Source of the DNA: an uncultured Psychroserpens sp. | GTDB lineage: Bacteria > Bacteroidota > Bacteroidia > Flavobacteriales > Flavobacteriaceae | Length of the DNA stretch: 64,000 nt | Assembly (NCBI RefSeq): GCF_947492715.1 | Contig: NZ_CANLNS010000003.1 | Coordinates: forward strand, 333,363-397,362 | Reading direction: 5' to 3' | In this document: in pieces, positions 38,284-47,374 of the stretch | How the letters are laid out: every line of letters starts with the position of its first letter | How positions within the stretch are numbered: the first letter of the stretch is position 1 | Program-made: the position numbers and the translations under genes | The notes under the pieces: generated by a model | The model's database searches: none | Seen by the model: the letters and a program-made list of their open reading frames with translations, nothing else | Told to the model about the DNA's origin: nothing

Positions 38284-40002
38284 ATGCAAAACAAACTTAA
38301 ATATATCGTCTTAGTCATTTTAACGTTTAACGTTACAATAACCATTGCTCAGGAGCGAGAAAAAGATACTATTGATACCGACGTGGTAAATGTGGTAAAA
38401 CCATATACACCAACAATTTCTGATGCCTTTAAAATTAAAGAAACACCATCTCTAAATGATTCTGTTACGGCGAAGAAAAAAGAAATCAAGTACAATATCT
38501 TTTCAATTCCAGTGGCGTCTACATTTACGCCTGCTAAAGGTAAAGCGGCTAATGTTGATAAAGAAAAGCCTGTGAAGTTATTTGACAACTATGCTTCGCT
38601 AGGCGTTGGTACGTATACTACGATTTTAGGTGAAGTTTATCTTAATCATGCTCTTAATAGTACTGAAAGAGTAGGAGGATATTTCAGTCATCATTCGTCG
38701 GCAGGTGAAATTGATGGCGTAAATTTTGATAATAATTTTTCTGAAACAGGACTCAATGCACATTATAGTCAGAAACTTAATGACTATTCATGGAAAGTTG
38801 AAGGTGGTTTCCAGCTACAAACGTTCAATTGGTATGGCGTTCCCGATCAAAGTATTCCAACTTTTGACGTAGATCATTCGTTTTATGCAGCTAATTTTGG
38901 AGGACAAATCAATTTTGAAGATGCTATAATTAATAAAGGAAGTGTGCTGTATAGACGTTTTGGTGATAATCAAGATTCTGGGGAAAACAGATTTGTTTTA
39001 AAATCAGAATTTGATGTTCCAATCAATGATGAGCTTATCAATACCGAAGTTACAATTGATTATCTCGGCGGTTCTTTTGATAGGGCTTATTTCAATACAG
39101 ACGAGTTAAACTACAGTAATATTAACTTTGGATTAGCTCCAAGTTATCAAATGAAACAAGATGATTTAACAGTAAGTCTTGGTGTAAATCTCGTATATCT
39201 TAATGATACCGAAGCTAGTGATGGGAAGTTCTTTATTTATCCAAATGTTACAGCAAGTTATCGTCTGGTAGATGAACTTTTGATTGCTTATGGAGGAATA
39301 GAAGGTGGCTTAATTCAAAATTCATATTTCGATTTCGCTCAGGAAAACCCGTTTGTGTCACCTACCTTGTTTATTGTACCTACAGATCAGGCTTATAATG
39401 TGTCTTTAGGACTTAAAGGTAAATTGTCCAATAGCGTGAGTTATGATATTAGCGGCCATTACTTAGCCGATAATAATCGCGCATTGTTTAAATCTAATCC
39501 AGATGCAGGATTAGACCGACAAGCCTATCAGTATGGGAATTCTTTTGGAATAACCTATGACGATGTGACTACATTTTCTGTGGCTGGAGCACTTAATATT
39601 GATGTCAATAGAAACTTTAAATTAGGTTTAAAAGCCGAGTATTTCGCTTACGATACAGACAACGAAGCAGAACCATGGAATTTACCAGATATTAAGGCAT
39701 CTGCCTTTTTAGATTATCAAATTAATAGGCATTGGTTTGCAGGTGCTAATTTATTCTTTATTGGAGAGCGTAAGGACGAATTTATTACAGGTGTTGGCAC
39801 ATTAACATTGCCAATAGCAGAAACGATCACATTGGATAGCTATTTTGATGTTAATGCCCACTTAGGTTATAGAATTAACGATCAGTTGTCTGCATTTGCT
39901 AAGGCTAATAATATTGCCAATCAAGATTATAACCGTTGGCTTAATTATCCAGTGCAAGGCATCCAGTTTTTGGCAGGAGCAACGTATCAATTTGATTTTT
40001 AA
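38284..40002 (+). CDS. Outer-membrane beta-barrel, TonB-dependent receptor-like
   Basis: Signal peptide from ATG 38284; alternating aromatic strands, C-terminal FAKANNIANQDYNRWLNYPVQGIQFLAGATYQFDF typical of TonB-dependent receptor barrel ends; no plug obvious. Confidence 0.75.
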   Translation: MQNKLKYIVLVILTFNVTITIAQEREKDTIDTDVVNVVKPYTPTISDAFKIKETPSLNDSVTAKKKEIKYNIFSIPVASTFTPAKGKAANVDKEKPVKLFDNYASLGVGTYTTILGEVYLNHALNSTERVGGYFSHHSSAGEIDGVNFDNNFSETGLNAHYSQKLNDYSWKVEGGFQLQTFNWYGVPDQSIPTFDVDHSFYAANFGGQINFEDAIINKGSVLYRRFGDNQDSGENRFVLKSEFDVPINDELINTEVTIDYLGGSFDRAYFNTDELNYSNINFGLAPSYQMKQDDLTVSLGVNLVYLNDTEASDGKFFIYPNVTASYRLVDELLIAYGGIEGGLIQNSYFDFAQENPFVSPTLFIVPTDQAYNVSLGLKGKLSNSVSYDISGHYLADNNRALFKSNPDAGLDRQAYQYGNSFGITYDDVTTFSVAGALNIDVNRNFKLGLKAEYFAYDTDNEAEPWNLPDIKASAFLDYQINRHWFAGANLFFIGERKDEFITGVGTLTLPIAETITLDSYFDVNAHLGYRINDQLSAFAKANNIANQDYNRWLNYPVQGIQFLAGATYQFDF

Positions 40003-40056
40003 AACATTGACGGGTTTTTAAGGGTTGCTTAGCAACCTTATAAGATAAAACATATT

Positions 40057-40098
40057 AAAAAGCATTCAATACCTAAACCTAGAGATTGAATGCTTTTT
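40057..40098 (+). terminator. Intrinsic terminator
   Basis: Perfect 14-bp stem AAAAAGCATTCAAT/ATTGAATGCTTTTT with 14-nt loop. Confidence 0.85.
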
Positions 40099-40127
40099 GT
40101 ATTTTTATACGTCTAAAAAAACCAACA

Positions 40128-41744
40128 ATGAAAAAACTAATCATTCTTATACTTTTAATAGGGGCTTATTCTTGTTCAAATGAACCTCAAAATGTAGATA
40201 CAATTGTTATTAATGCTAATGTTTATACAGTTAACGACGATTTTTCTAGAGCCGAAGCCTTTGCTGTTAAGGACGGAAAATTTCTTGAAATAGGCAGCTC
40301 CAAAGATATTCAGGAAAAGTACATTTCAGAACGACTTATTGATGCTCAAGGAAAAACAATTGTGCCAGGATTGATTGATGCTCACTGTCACTTTTTAGGT
40401 TTAGGATTTAATCAGCAAGCGGTTAATTTAGTTGGAACTAAAAGTTTTGAAGATGTTGTAAAACGCGTATTGGATTTTCAGAATAAAAATAATGTGTCGT
40501 TTATAACAGGAAGAGGATGGGACCAAAATGATTGGGAAGACAAGACGTTTCCTAATAATACACTTTTAAATAAGTTGTTTCCAGAGACACCTGTTGCTTT
40601 AACCCGTGTAGATGGCCACGCGATACTGTGTAATCAAGCGGCTTTAAATTTAGGGAACGTTACAAAAGAGAGTAGGGTTGATGGAGGAGAAGTTGTAATA
40701 GAAAATGGAGAACTCACAGGTGTTTTGGTTGATAATGCCGAAAACTTAGTTATGAATTACTGGCCTAAACCAACGAGAGATGATATTGTAAAGGCCTTAA
40801 TGACAGCACAGGATATTTGCTTTGATTTGGGTTTAACGACGGTTGATGATGCTGGATTAAGTCAGTCTTCAATTGAAATCATAGATAGCTTACAACAAAC
40901 AGGTGACTTAAAAATGCGTGTGTATGCAATGGTGTCATTTTCAAAAGATAATGTCGATTACTATACTAAAAAAGGAATCATTAAAACCGATAGGTTAAAT
41001 GTACGTTCGTTTAAGTTTTATGCCGATGGTGCTTTAGGGTCGCGTGGTGCGATGTTAAGGGCTCCTTATAGCGATAAACCTAATCATTTTGGATTATTGG
41101 TAACCGACTTGGAAACATTTAATGCTTCGGCTCAAAAAATTGCCAATTCAGAGTATCAAATGAATACACATGCCATTGGAGATTCAGCAAATCATGCCGT
41201 TTTAGAAACGTACAATAAGGTATTACAAGGTAAGCCAAATAGACGTTGGCGTGTAGAACATGCTCAGGTTGTATCTCAAGAAGATTTTGATCTCTATAAA
41301 AATGTATTGCCTTCAATTCAACCAACACACGCCACTAGCGATATGTATTGGGCAGAGGACCGTTTAGGTAGTGAGCGTGTAAAAGGAGCTTATGCTTATA
41401 AGCAACTGTTAAACGCCTACGGAAAAGTAGCATTAGGGACCGATTTCCCTGTAGAGCAGGTAAGTCCGTTTTTAACCTTTTATGCGGCTGTTGCGCGACA
41501 AGATTTGGAGCAATTTCCTGATGGAGGATTTCAAAAAGAAAATGGTTTAACTAGAGAGGAAACGTTAAAAGGAATGACCATTTGGGCAGCTTATTCTAAT
41601 TTTGAAGAGCATGAAAAAGGAAGTATAGAGGCAGGCAAACTTGCCGATTTTATTATATTGGATAAGGATATTATGACTGTAAATCAAAATGAAATTCCTA
41701 ATATTAGAGTAGAGCAAACATTTGTTAATGGAGAGAAGCAGTAA
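40128..41744 (+). CDS. Amidohydrolase (amidohydrolase family 3) lipoprotein
   Basis: Lipobox GAYSCS; VPGLIDAHCHFLGLG; C-terminal GSIEAGKLADFIILDKDIM; true start probably 40128, since the ORF track start 40086 lies inside a terminator stem. Confidence 0.9.
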   Translation: MKKLIILILLIGAYSCSNEPQNVDTIVINANVYTVNDDFSRAEAFAVKDGKFLEIGSSKDIQEKYISERLIDAQGKTIVPGLIDAHCHFLGLGFNQQAVNLVGTKSFEDVVKRVLDFQNKNNVSFITGRGWDQNDWEDKTFPNNTLLNKLFPETPVALTRVDGHAILCNQAALNLGNVTKESRVDGGEVVIENGELTGVLVDNAENLVMNYWPKPTRDDIVKALMTAQDICFDLGLTTVDDAGLSQSSIEIIDSLQQTGDLKMRVYAMVSFSKDNVDYYTKKGIIKTDRLNVRSFKFYADGALGSRGAMLRAPYSDKPNHFGLLVTDLETFNASAQKIANSEYQMNTHAIGDSANHAVLETYNKVLQGKPNRRWRVEHAQVVSQEDFDLYKNVLPSIQPTHATSDMYWAEDRLGSERVKGAYAYKQLLNAYGKVALGTDFPVEQVSPFLTFYAAVARQDLEQFPDGGFQKENGLTREETLKGMTIWAAYSNFEEHEKGSIEAGKLADFIILDKDIMTVNQNEIPNIRVEQTFVNGEKQ

Positions 41745-41802
41745 TCAATGTAAGTGCTTTGGAACGCTTCTTGTAAACGTTTAGATATATAACATTATAG
41801 AT

Positions 41803-42525
41803 ATGAAACAATTATTAGCATTATCATTTATTTTTTTATCGCTAGTTGTGAACGCTCAGCAGGTGAGAATTATTGAAAGCGAAATTACGTGTGAAAGTGG
41901 TGAAGATATGGCCACTAAGGATTTCGATAAAGGTATATATAAAGTATACTCATTTGGACTTCTAGGTAAAATTGAAGATTACGGTTTTGGCGAATATTAT
42001 AAAGACTATGTATTTAAAAAATATGGTGTTCTATTTATTCATCAAGGATGTGTTATAGTGAAAGACGAAGAGTGTTACACTATCAAAATGGAAGAATTGT
42101 TATACCAAAAGTATGGTAAGAATATGTTTGAAATTGCTAGAAAGGAAGCAGGTTTGGCCTTTAAACAAACACTAAAGTATGAAAAAATAAAGGAGAGAAT
42201 GGATGCAAACAAGGTGTTTTTTATTGTACACCAACCACCGAAGTTTGAGAAGGGAAAGGAAGGTCTTGACGACTTTATTTTAAAAAACTTTGGTAAGGGA
42301 GACCCAACAAACTACGATACATATATTCGAGCATCGTTTGTTGTAGAAAAAGATGGGTCGATAAGTAATATTAAGTTAACCAGTTTTTGGCAAAGTAAAC
42401 CATACAAGGGCGATGATGCAGAATCCATTCTTAAAAAATTACAGGAAATGCCTAAGTGGAAGCCTGGAAGTCATTTTAGTGAGGTCGTAAGAACTGGAGA
42501 ATCTATTAGTATACCTATAGGTTAA
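41803..42525 (+). CDS. Secreted protein with TonB C-terminal-like domain
   Basis: Signal peptide; YIRASFVVEKDGSISNIKLTSF...LKKLQEMPKWKPGSHFSEVVRTGESISIPI. Confidence 0.7.
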   Translation: MKQLLALSFIFLSLVVNAQQVRIIESEITCESGEDMATKDFDKGIYKVYSFGLLGKIEDYGFGEYYKDYVFKKYGVLFIHQGCVIVKDEECYTIKMEELLYQKYGKNMFEIARKEAGLAFKQTLKYEKIKERMDANKVFFIVHQPPKFEKGKEGLDDFILKNFGKGDPTNYDTYIRASFVVEKDGSISNIKLTSFWQSKPYKGDDAESILKKLQEMPKWKPGSHFSEVVRTGESISIPIG

Positions 42526-43217
42526 AATAGTTTTACTAAAAAATCATGATGATCTCCATTCATGATTTTTTCACATTGTAAACCTACAGTTTTGCAAGCT
42601 AATTGCAAACGTTCGAAATCTAAATATAGCCATTTCATAGGAGTTTCATTTTCGCCTTTATAGCTTAAAAAATAGTCTAACTCGCCGTAGTAGTTAGCAT
42701 TAGTGTCTATCCAGAGCCCGCCATCGTCATCCTCATACATGTATTTAATGTCGGAGGAATCGATTAAAATTTGACCTTTCGGATTTAAAAGTGATTTTAA
42801 GTGTTTAAGGTATTTTGGAACCTGAGATAGTTCCTGAAAAATACCAGTACCATTCATTAATAGTAAAATGGTATCAAACGTTTCAGTTTCAGAGAGCACA
42901 TCTTTTAATTCTACATGAACAACACCTCGTTCCTTACAGACCTTAACAGCACCTTTTGAAATGTCAATGGCTTTTACTTTAAGGCCTTTATTTTGAATAT
43001 ATAAACTATGGCTTCCTGCTCCGCATCCAACATCTAGAACCGATCCTTTAGCTAATTGTAAAGCCTTTTGTTCTAGCTTTGGCATTTCAGAAAAACGTCT
43101 AAACAAATAAGGAAGAGGAAGTTCATCTTCACCAGAAATATTAGTTGATGTGATGAGGTCTTCGGTATAATTATTGGTGTAATAATCTTGTAAGGCTTTC
43201 CCAAAAAGGTCTTTCAT
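42522..43217 (-). CDS. Class I SAM-dependent methyltransferase
   Basis: GSVLDVGCGAGSHSLYIQNKGLKVKAIDIS. Confidence 0.92.
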   Translation of the reverse strand: MKDLFGKALQDYYTNNYTEDLITSTNISGEDELPLPYLFRRFSEMPKLEQKALQLAKGSVLDVGCGAGSHSLYIQNKGLKVKAIDISKGAVKVCKERGVVHVELKDVLSETETFDTILLLMNGTGIFQELSQVPKYLKHLKSLLNPKGQILIDSSDIKYMYEDDDGGLWIDTNANYYGELDYFLSYKGENETPMKWLYLDFERLQLACKTVGLQCEKIMNGDHHDFLVKLF

Positions 43218-43237
43218 AAAAGTAGTATTTTTGTATT

Positions 43238-43732
43238 ATGCAAGACTTTATTAATCATCTTCCAAAGCTCGCCAAAGATAAGCATAAGGAAAATAAAACC
43301 TTCTTTACGAAGCTAAAAAAACGCCCTCCAAAATGGCTCGACTATTTAATGCAAGAATTGCACGATACTGAGTTTGAGCGTACAGATTGTCTAGAATGCG
43401 CGAATTGTTGTAAAACAACTGGGCCGTTATTTACGCCAAAGGATATTGATCGCATTGCAAAACACTTTAAAATGAAACAACAACAGTTTATAGATGTTTA
43501 CTTACGATTGGATGAAGAGAACGATTATGTTTTGCAATCTGTACCATGTACATTTTTGGGTGCAGATAACTATTGTTCTATTTATGATGTAAGACCAAAG
43601 GCTTGCCGTGAATTTCCGCATACAGATCGAAAGAAGTTCCAGCAAATATCTAATCTTACCTTAAAAAATGTAGCAATTTGCCCTGCTGCATTCAATATTG
43701 TAGAAGACATGAAGCGTCGAATTAAAATGTGA
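43238..43732 (+). CDS. YkgJ-family cysteine cluster protein
   Basis: DCLECANCCKTTGPLFTPKDIDRIA...VPCTFLGADNYCSIYDVRPKACREFPH. Confidence 0.92.
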   Translation: MQDFINHLPKLAKDKHKENKTFFTKLKKRPPKWLDYLMQELHDTEFERTDCLECANCCKTTGPLFTPKDIDRIAKHFKMKQQQFIDVYLRLDEENDYVLQSVPCTFLGADNYCSIYDVRPKACREFPHTDRKKFQQISNLTLKNVAICPAAFNIVEDMKRRIKM

Positions 43733-43738
43733 TATGAT

Positions 43739-44638
43739 ATGAAAAAAATTGCCCTAATGTTATTACTTATTTGTCCCTTGTTTGCGATGTCTCAGCAAAA
43801 AGAATGGTATACGTCTCTTGACGCCGCAAAGCGATTAGCACTCATTCAAAACAAACTCATTTTGATGGTATGGGCAGAAACAACTGTATATCCAGAACCT
43901 GTTATAATTAGTAACGATAATGGTCAAAGTGTAGTGATTGAAAATATGTTTGAAAACGAATTTATAAGCAATTTAATTTGGGATAATTTTATTCCAGTGG
44001 TTGTGAACGAATCTGAACATGCCGATCTATATAATGAAATTAAAGGAAAGCGTACTCAGAAATATATTGATAAGTTCAACGATGATTCTATTAAGATATT
44101 AGATGTAAATGGAACTATAATAAATAAGATTGTTATTTACGACGGATTCTATTTGAACATGACGAATTTCGTCAAGAAATATGCCTTGAATACATCAATC
44201 TTAAAAGGAGAGTTGACTAATTATTCGAGGCAAAAGGATTTTTATACAACCTTACGTCTGGCATCAAAATATATAGATTTTGGAATTTACGTCAATAAAG
44301 ATGTACGGGAAGAAATCATAAAAGTGTCTTCTATATATTTAAATGAGGTTTCAGCACTTGTTACCGACGCAATAGATAATAAAGAAGGTCTTTTGCAGCA
44401 TATAGAATTACTTAAGATAAAGCAAAGTCTAATTTTAAATAAACCGAGACGCGTACTAAGACAGCTTAAACGAATAGACCCATCTGAAATTATAGAAACC
44501 AATACCTCATTAATAGATTTTCTATACTATACGTCTTATAAGTTACTTAAGGATGAAAAAAATGCGAGTATCTTAAAAAGTAAACTTTCTTTAGTAAATT
44601 TGAAAAAAGCAAATCAAATCATCAATAAGAATTTTTAG
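43739..44638 (+). CDS. Secreted protein with thioredoxin-like N-terminal region
   Basis: Signal peptide; WYTSLDAAKRLALIQNKLILMVWAET resembles thioredoxin-fold DsbD-gamma/Thioredoxin_7 starts. Confidence 0.55.
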   Translation: MKKIALMLLLICPLFAMSQQKEWYTSLDAAKRLALIQNKLILMVWAETTVYPEPVIISNDNGQSVVIENMFENEFISNLIWDNFIPVVVNESEHADLYNEIKGKRTQKYIDKFNDDSIKILDVNGTIINKIVIYDGFYLNMTNFVKKYALNTSILKGELTNYSRQKDFYTTLRLASKYIDFGIYVNKDVREEIIKVSSIYLNEVSALVTDAIDNKEGLLQHIELLKIKQSLILNKPRRVLRQLKRIDPSEIIETNTSLIDFLYYTSYKLLKDEKNASILKSKLSLVNLKKANQIINKNF

Positions 44639-44643
44639 AACCA

Positions 44644-45483
44644 TTGGAAGCGCTCTTTAATTATTTTGAAACCATACCTTCGCATCATAGAAGTTTAATT
44701 CTCGTTGGTGGATTAACAGTATTCTGGTTATTAGAAGGAACATTACCTTTATATAATTTTAAGTACAAAAAATGGAAACACGCTATTCCTAACTTGTTTT
44801 TTACGTTAACAACAATCATCATTAATTTTGGTTTGGCTTTTTTATTAGTAGGTACGGCAAACTGGGTTGGAAAACATGATTTTGGTATTATAAACTGGAT
44901 GCCTAACTTACCGCTTTGGGCCTATATACTTTTAGGTGTTTTGTTATTAGATTTTATTGGAGCTTATTTGGCGCATTATGTAGAGCACAAGGTAAAGCCA
45001 CTTTGGATGGTGCATCTGGTGCATCATACAGATCATAAAGTAGATACGACTACGGCAAATAGACATCATCCCTTAGAGAGCATTATACGTTTTGTGTTTA
45101 CCTTATTTGGTGTGTTTATTATTGGCGCTCCAATAGCTATTGTTATGCTATATCAGTCAATGTCGTTGGTTGCAACACAGTTTAGTCATGCCAATATTAA
45201 ACTTCCTAAAAAAGTAGATAAAATCCTTAGTTACGTTTTGGTGTCACCAGATATGCATAAAGTTCATCATCATTATATGTTGCCTTATACAGATTCAAAC
45301 TATGGAAATATCTTTTCTATTTGGGACCGAATTTTTGGAACTTTTATGAGCCTTGATAGAGATGCTATTGTCTATGGCGTAGATACATTTCCAGATGAAG
45401 AAGCTAACGGTAAAATAGGAGAACTTTTAAAACAGCCGTTTCATAAATATCGAAAACCAACTATTACAGAAACTTTAGAGTGA
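44644..45483 (+). CDS. Sterol desaturase/fatty acid hydroxylase family protein
   Basis: HYVEHKVKPLWMVHLVHHTDHKVDTTTANRHHPLE...HKVHHHYMLPYTDSNYGNIFSIWDRIFGTF histidine boxes; TTG start. Confidence 0.93.
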   Translation: MEALFNYFETIPSHHRSLILVGGLTVFWLLEGTLPLYNFKYKKWKHAIPNLFFTLTTIIINFGLAFLLVGTANWVGKHDFGIINWMPNLPLWAYILLGVLLLDFIGAYLAHYVEHKVKPLWMVHLVHHTDHKVDTTTANRHHPLESIIRFVFTLFGVFIIGAPIAIVMLYQSMSLVATQFSHANIKLPKKVDKILSYVLVSPDMHKVHHHYMLPYTDSNYGNIFSIWDRIFGTFMSLDRDAIVYGVDTFPDEEANGKIGELLKQPFHKYRKPTITETLE

Positions 45484-45556
45484 GTATTTCGATTAAAGCA
45501 CTTGCTATAAATATTAAATCATATAAAACACCTTACTTCGGTTTTATTTACCGTTC

Positions 45557-45661
45557 ATGGAGTTTTTTGTTCTCTATTCAAAAAAGAAATTAGTTTTAAG
45601 GTTCGGGATTATAAAAAATGCTATTAGTTTAGATGTTGTTGACGTTAACCAACGTTTATAA
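45557..45661 (+). CDS. Possible 34-aa small ORF abutting the next gene
   Basis: MEFFVLYSKKKLVLRFGIIKNAISLDVVDVNQRL*; stop TAA directly followed by ATG of the next ORF. Not in the ORF track. Confidence 0.3.
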   Translation: MEFFVLYSKKKLVLRFGIIKNAISLDVVDVNQRL

Positions 45662-46060
45662 ATGAGAACAGTATTTGTTATAATCTTTTTTAGTATAATG
45701 ACCTTAACGAGCTATACAATTCAAGCTCAAAATGACTTCGCAAAACTTGAAAAGAATGTCAATATAAGGGCCAAAGGTTTAATTCAAAAGTTAAATCATA
45801 CCAAAGACACTTTAATTCTTAAAAGTGATTCACTTATTCGTAAAGTGTATTCTGTTAGTACAGATTATAAACGAGAAATTGACATGGCTGTTAACGCTAA
45901 GGATGTCAAGATTCCACTTAATAGACTAAGTAAAGGGAAGCATGTGTTTGTTGCCGTACAATCACCTATTCGTATTGTATTTGTCGTTAAAGTTTTTAGA
46001 GATAACGAGTGGTTGTTAGCAATGGAAGAGGAGCGCTTAGCTTCTAAGAATGATAAGTAA
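45662..46060 (+). CDS. Secreted protein of unknown function
   Basis: 132 aa with signal peptide (MRTVFVIIFFSIMTLTSYTIQAQ). Confidence 0.65.
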   Translation: MRTVFVIIFFSIMTLTSYTIQAQNDFAKLEKNVNIRAKGLIQKLNHTKDTLILKSDSLIRKVYSVSTDYKREIDMAVNAKDVKIPLNRLSKGKHVFVAVQSPIRIVFVVKVFRDNEWLLAMEEERLASKNDK

Positions 46061-46072
46061 AGACCTTACGCA

Positions 46073-47365
46073 TCAATCGTATATCAAATACTTTGATCTG
46101 GTCTTTTTAAATGCTTCAAGACCTTTAATCCAAGTTTCACGTATGTCTTTTTCAGAAATACCAGCTTCTATTTGTGATTGTAAAGATTTTGTTCCAGCAA
46201 GTGTTGTAAAGTAATCATTAAAAAAGACCTTTTTGTCAATCGAATTTTGATAGGCTCTAATGAGGTATCCTAAGTCTAATTTGTTCATTTTTTGATGTTT
46301 ACTTAAATCCTCACCATAACACAATACACCATCATTTTTTGGGTATTTAGAACCTTCATTTGGTGAAGGAATATATTTAAAAGTATAAATGGTTTTATCT
46401 AAATATGGGCTTCCATAAATTTGAAATTGCTTAGAAGTTCCTCGGCCAGCATTAACATTTGTGCCTTCAAAGAAACAAAGGCTAGGGTAGAGGTTAATAC
46501 TTTGGTCGTTTGGTAAGTTTGGAGATGGTTTAACAGGTAAATTGTAATTTTTATCATGCGTGTAATTTTGCATATCTATCACTGTAATATCGCATGTTAT
46601 CTTATCTTTTAACCAACCTTCGCCATTAATCATCTTTGCATATTCACCTATGGTCATACCATGAACAACAGGTATAGGATGCATACCAACAAAACTTTCA
46701 TGCTCTCGCTCTAAAATAGGACCATCTATATAACGTCCATTAGGGTTGGGCCTATCAAAAATGAGCATTGGAATATTTGCTTCTGCACAAGCCTCCATTA
46801 CATAATGTAAACTAGAAATATAGGTGTAAAAGCGTGCGCCTACATCCTGAATATCGAAGATTACAATATCTAAATTTGCCAATTGCTCTGGAGAAGGTTT
46901 TTTGTTTTTAGCGTAAATCGATACAATTGGAATTCCCGTTTTTGTGTCAACACCATCTTTTAATAGTTCTCCCGCATCTGCTTTGCCTCTAAACCCATGT
47001 TCGGGAGCAAAAACTTTAGAGACGGTAATCCCATCGTAATTGTGTAAATAATCAACCAAATGGTAAGTTTTAGTAGCGCTTCCCATCGTTGAGGCATCAA
47101 TAGCTCGGCGTTCTAAAACGCTCATTATAGACGTTTGATTGGCAACAATTCCAACGCGTTTTCCTTTAAGTAACGGTACATATACACCTATTCGATTTGC
47201 CCCAACAATAATACTATCGCTCAATTTAGTGAAGGTTTCACTTTGGTGATTCATCTCATTATTTATAGCAGAATCAGTATTAGTTTTATTCCCACAGGAA
47301 ATCAAGACTAAAACTAGCATTGTAATTATTGGGAAAACCCTATTTTTGAACATCGATAAACGCAT
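46073..47365 (-). CDS. DUF1343 / NamZ-like exo-beta-N-acetylmuramidase lipoprotein
   Basis: Lipobox LISCG; GKRVGIVANQTS, KVFAPEHGFRGKADAGE, VIFDIQDVGARFYTYISSLHYVMEACAE, FDRPNPNG, NVNAGRGTSKQFQIYGSPY. Confidence 0.92.
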   Translation of the reverse strand: MRLSMFKNRVFPIITMLVLVLISCGNKTNTDSAINNEMNHQSETFTKLSDSIIVGANRIGVYVPLLKGKRVGIVANQTSIMSVLERRAIDASTMGSATKTYHLVDYLHNYDGITVSKVFAPEHGFRGKADAGELLKDGVDTKTGIPIVSIYAKNKKPSPEQLANLDIVIFDIQDVGARFYTYISSLHYVMEACAEANIPMLIFDRPNPNGRYIDGPILEREHESFVGMHPIPVVHGMTIGEYAKMINGEGWLKDKITCDITVIDMQNYTHDKNYNLPVKPSPNLPNDQSINLYPSLCFFEGTNVNAGRGTSKQFQIYGSPYLDKTIYTFKYIPSPNEGSKYPKNDGVLCYGEDLSKHQKMNKLDLGYLIRAYQNSIDKKVFFNDYFTTLAGTKSLQSQIEAGISEKDIRETWIKGLEAFKKTRSKYLIYD

Positions 47366-47374
47366 TTTTTAATT

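Noticed and set aside
40023-40037. GGTTGCTTAGCAACC hairpin before the terminator
   Set aside because: Very short loop and no T tract; the downstream 14-bp stem is the better terminator.
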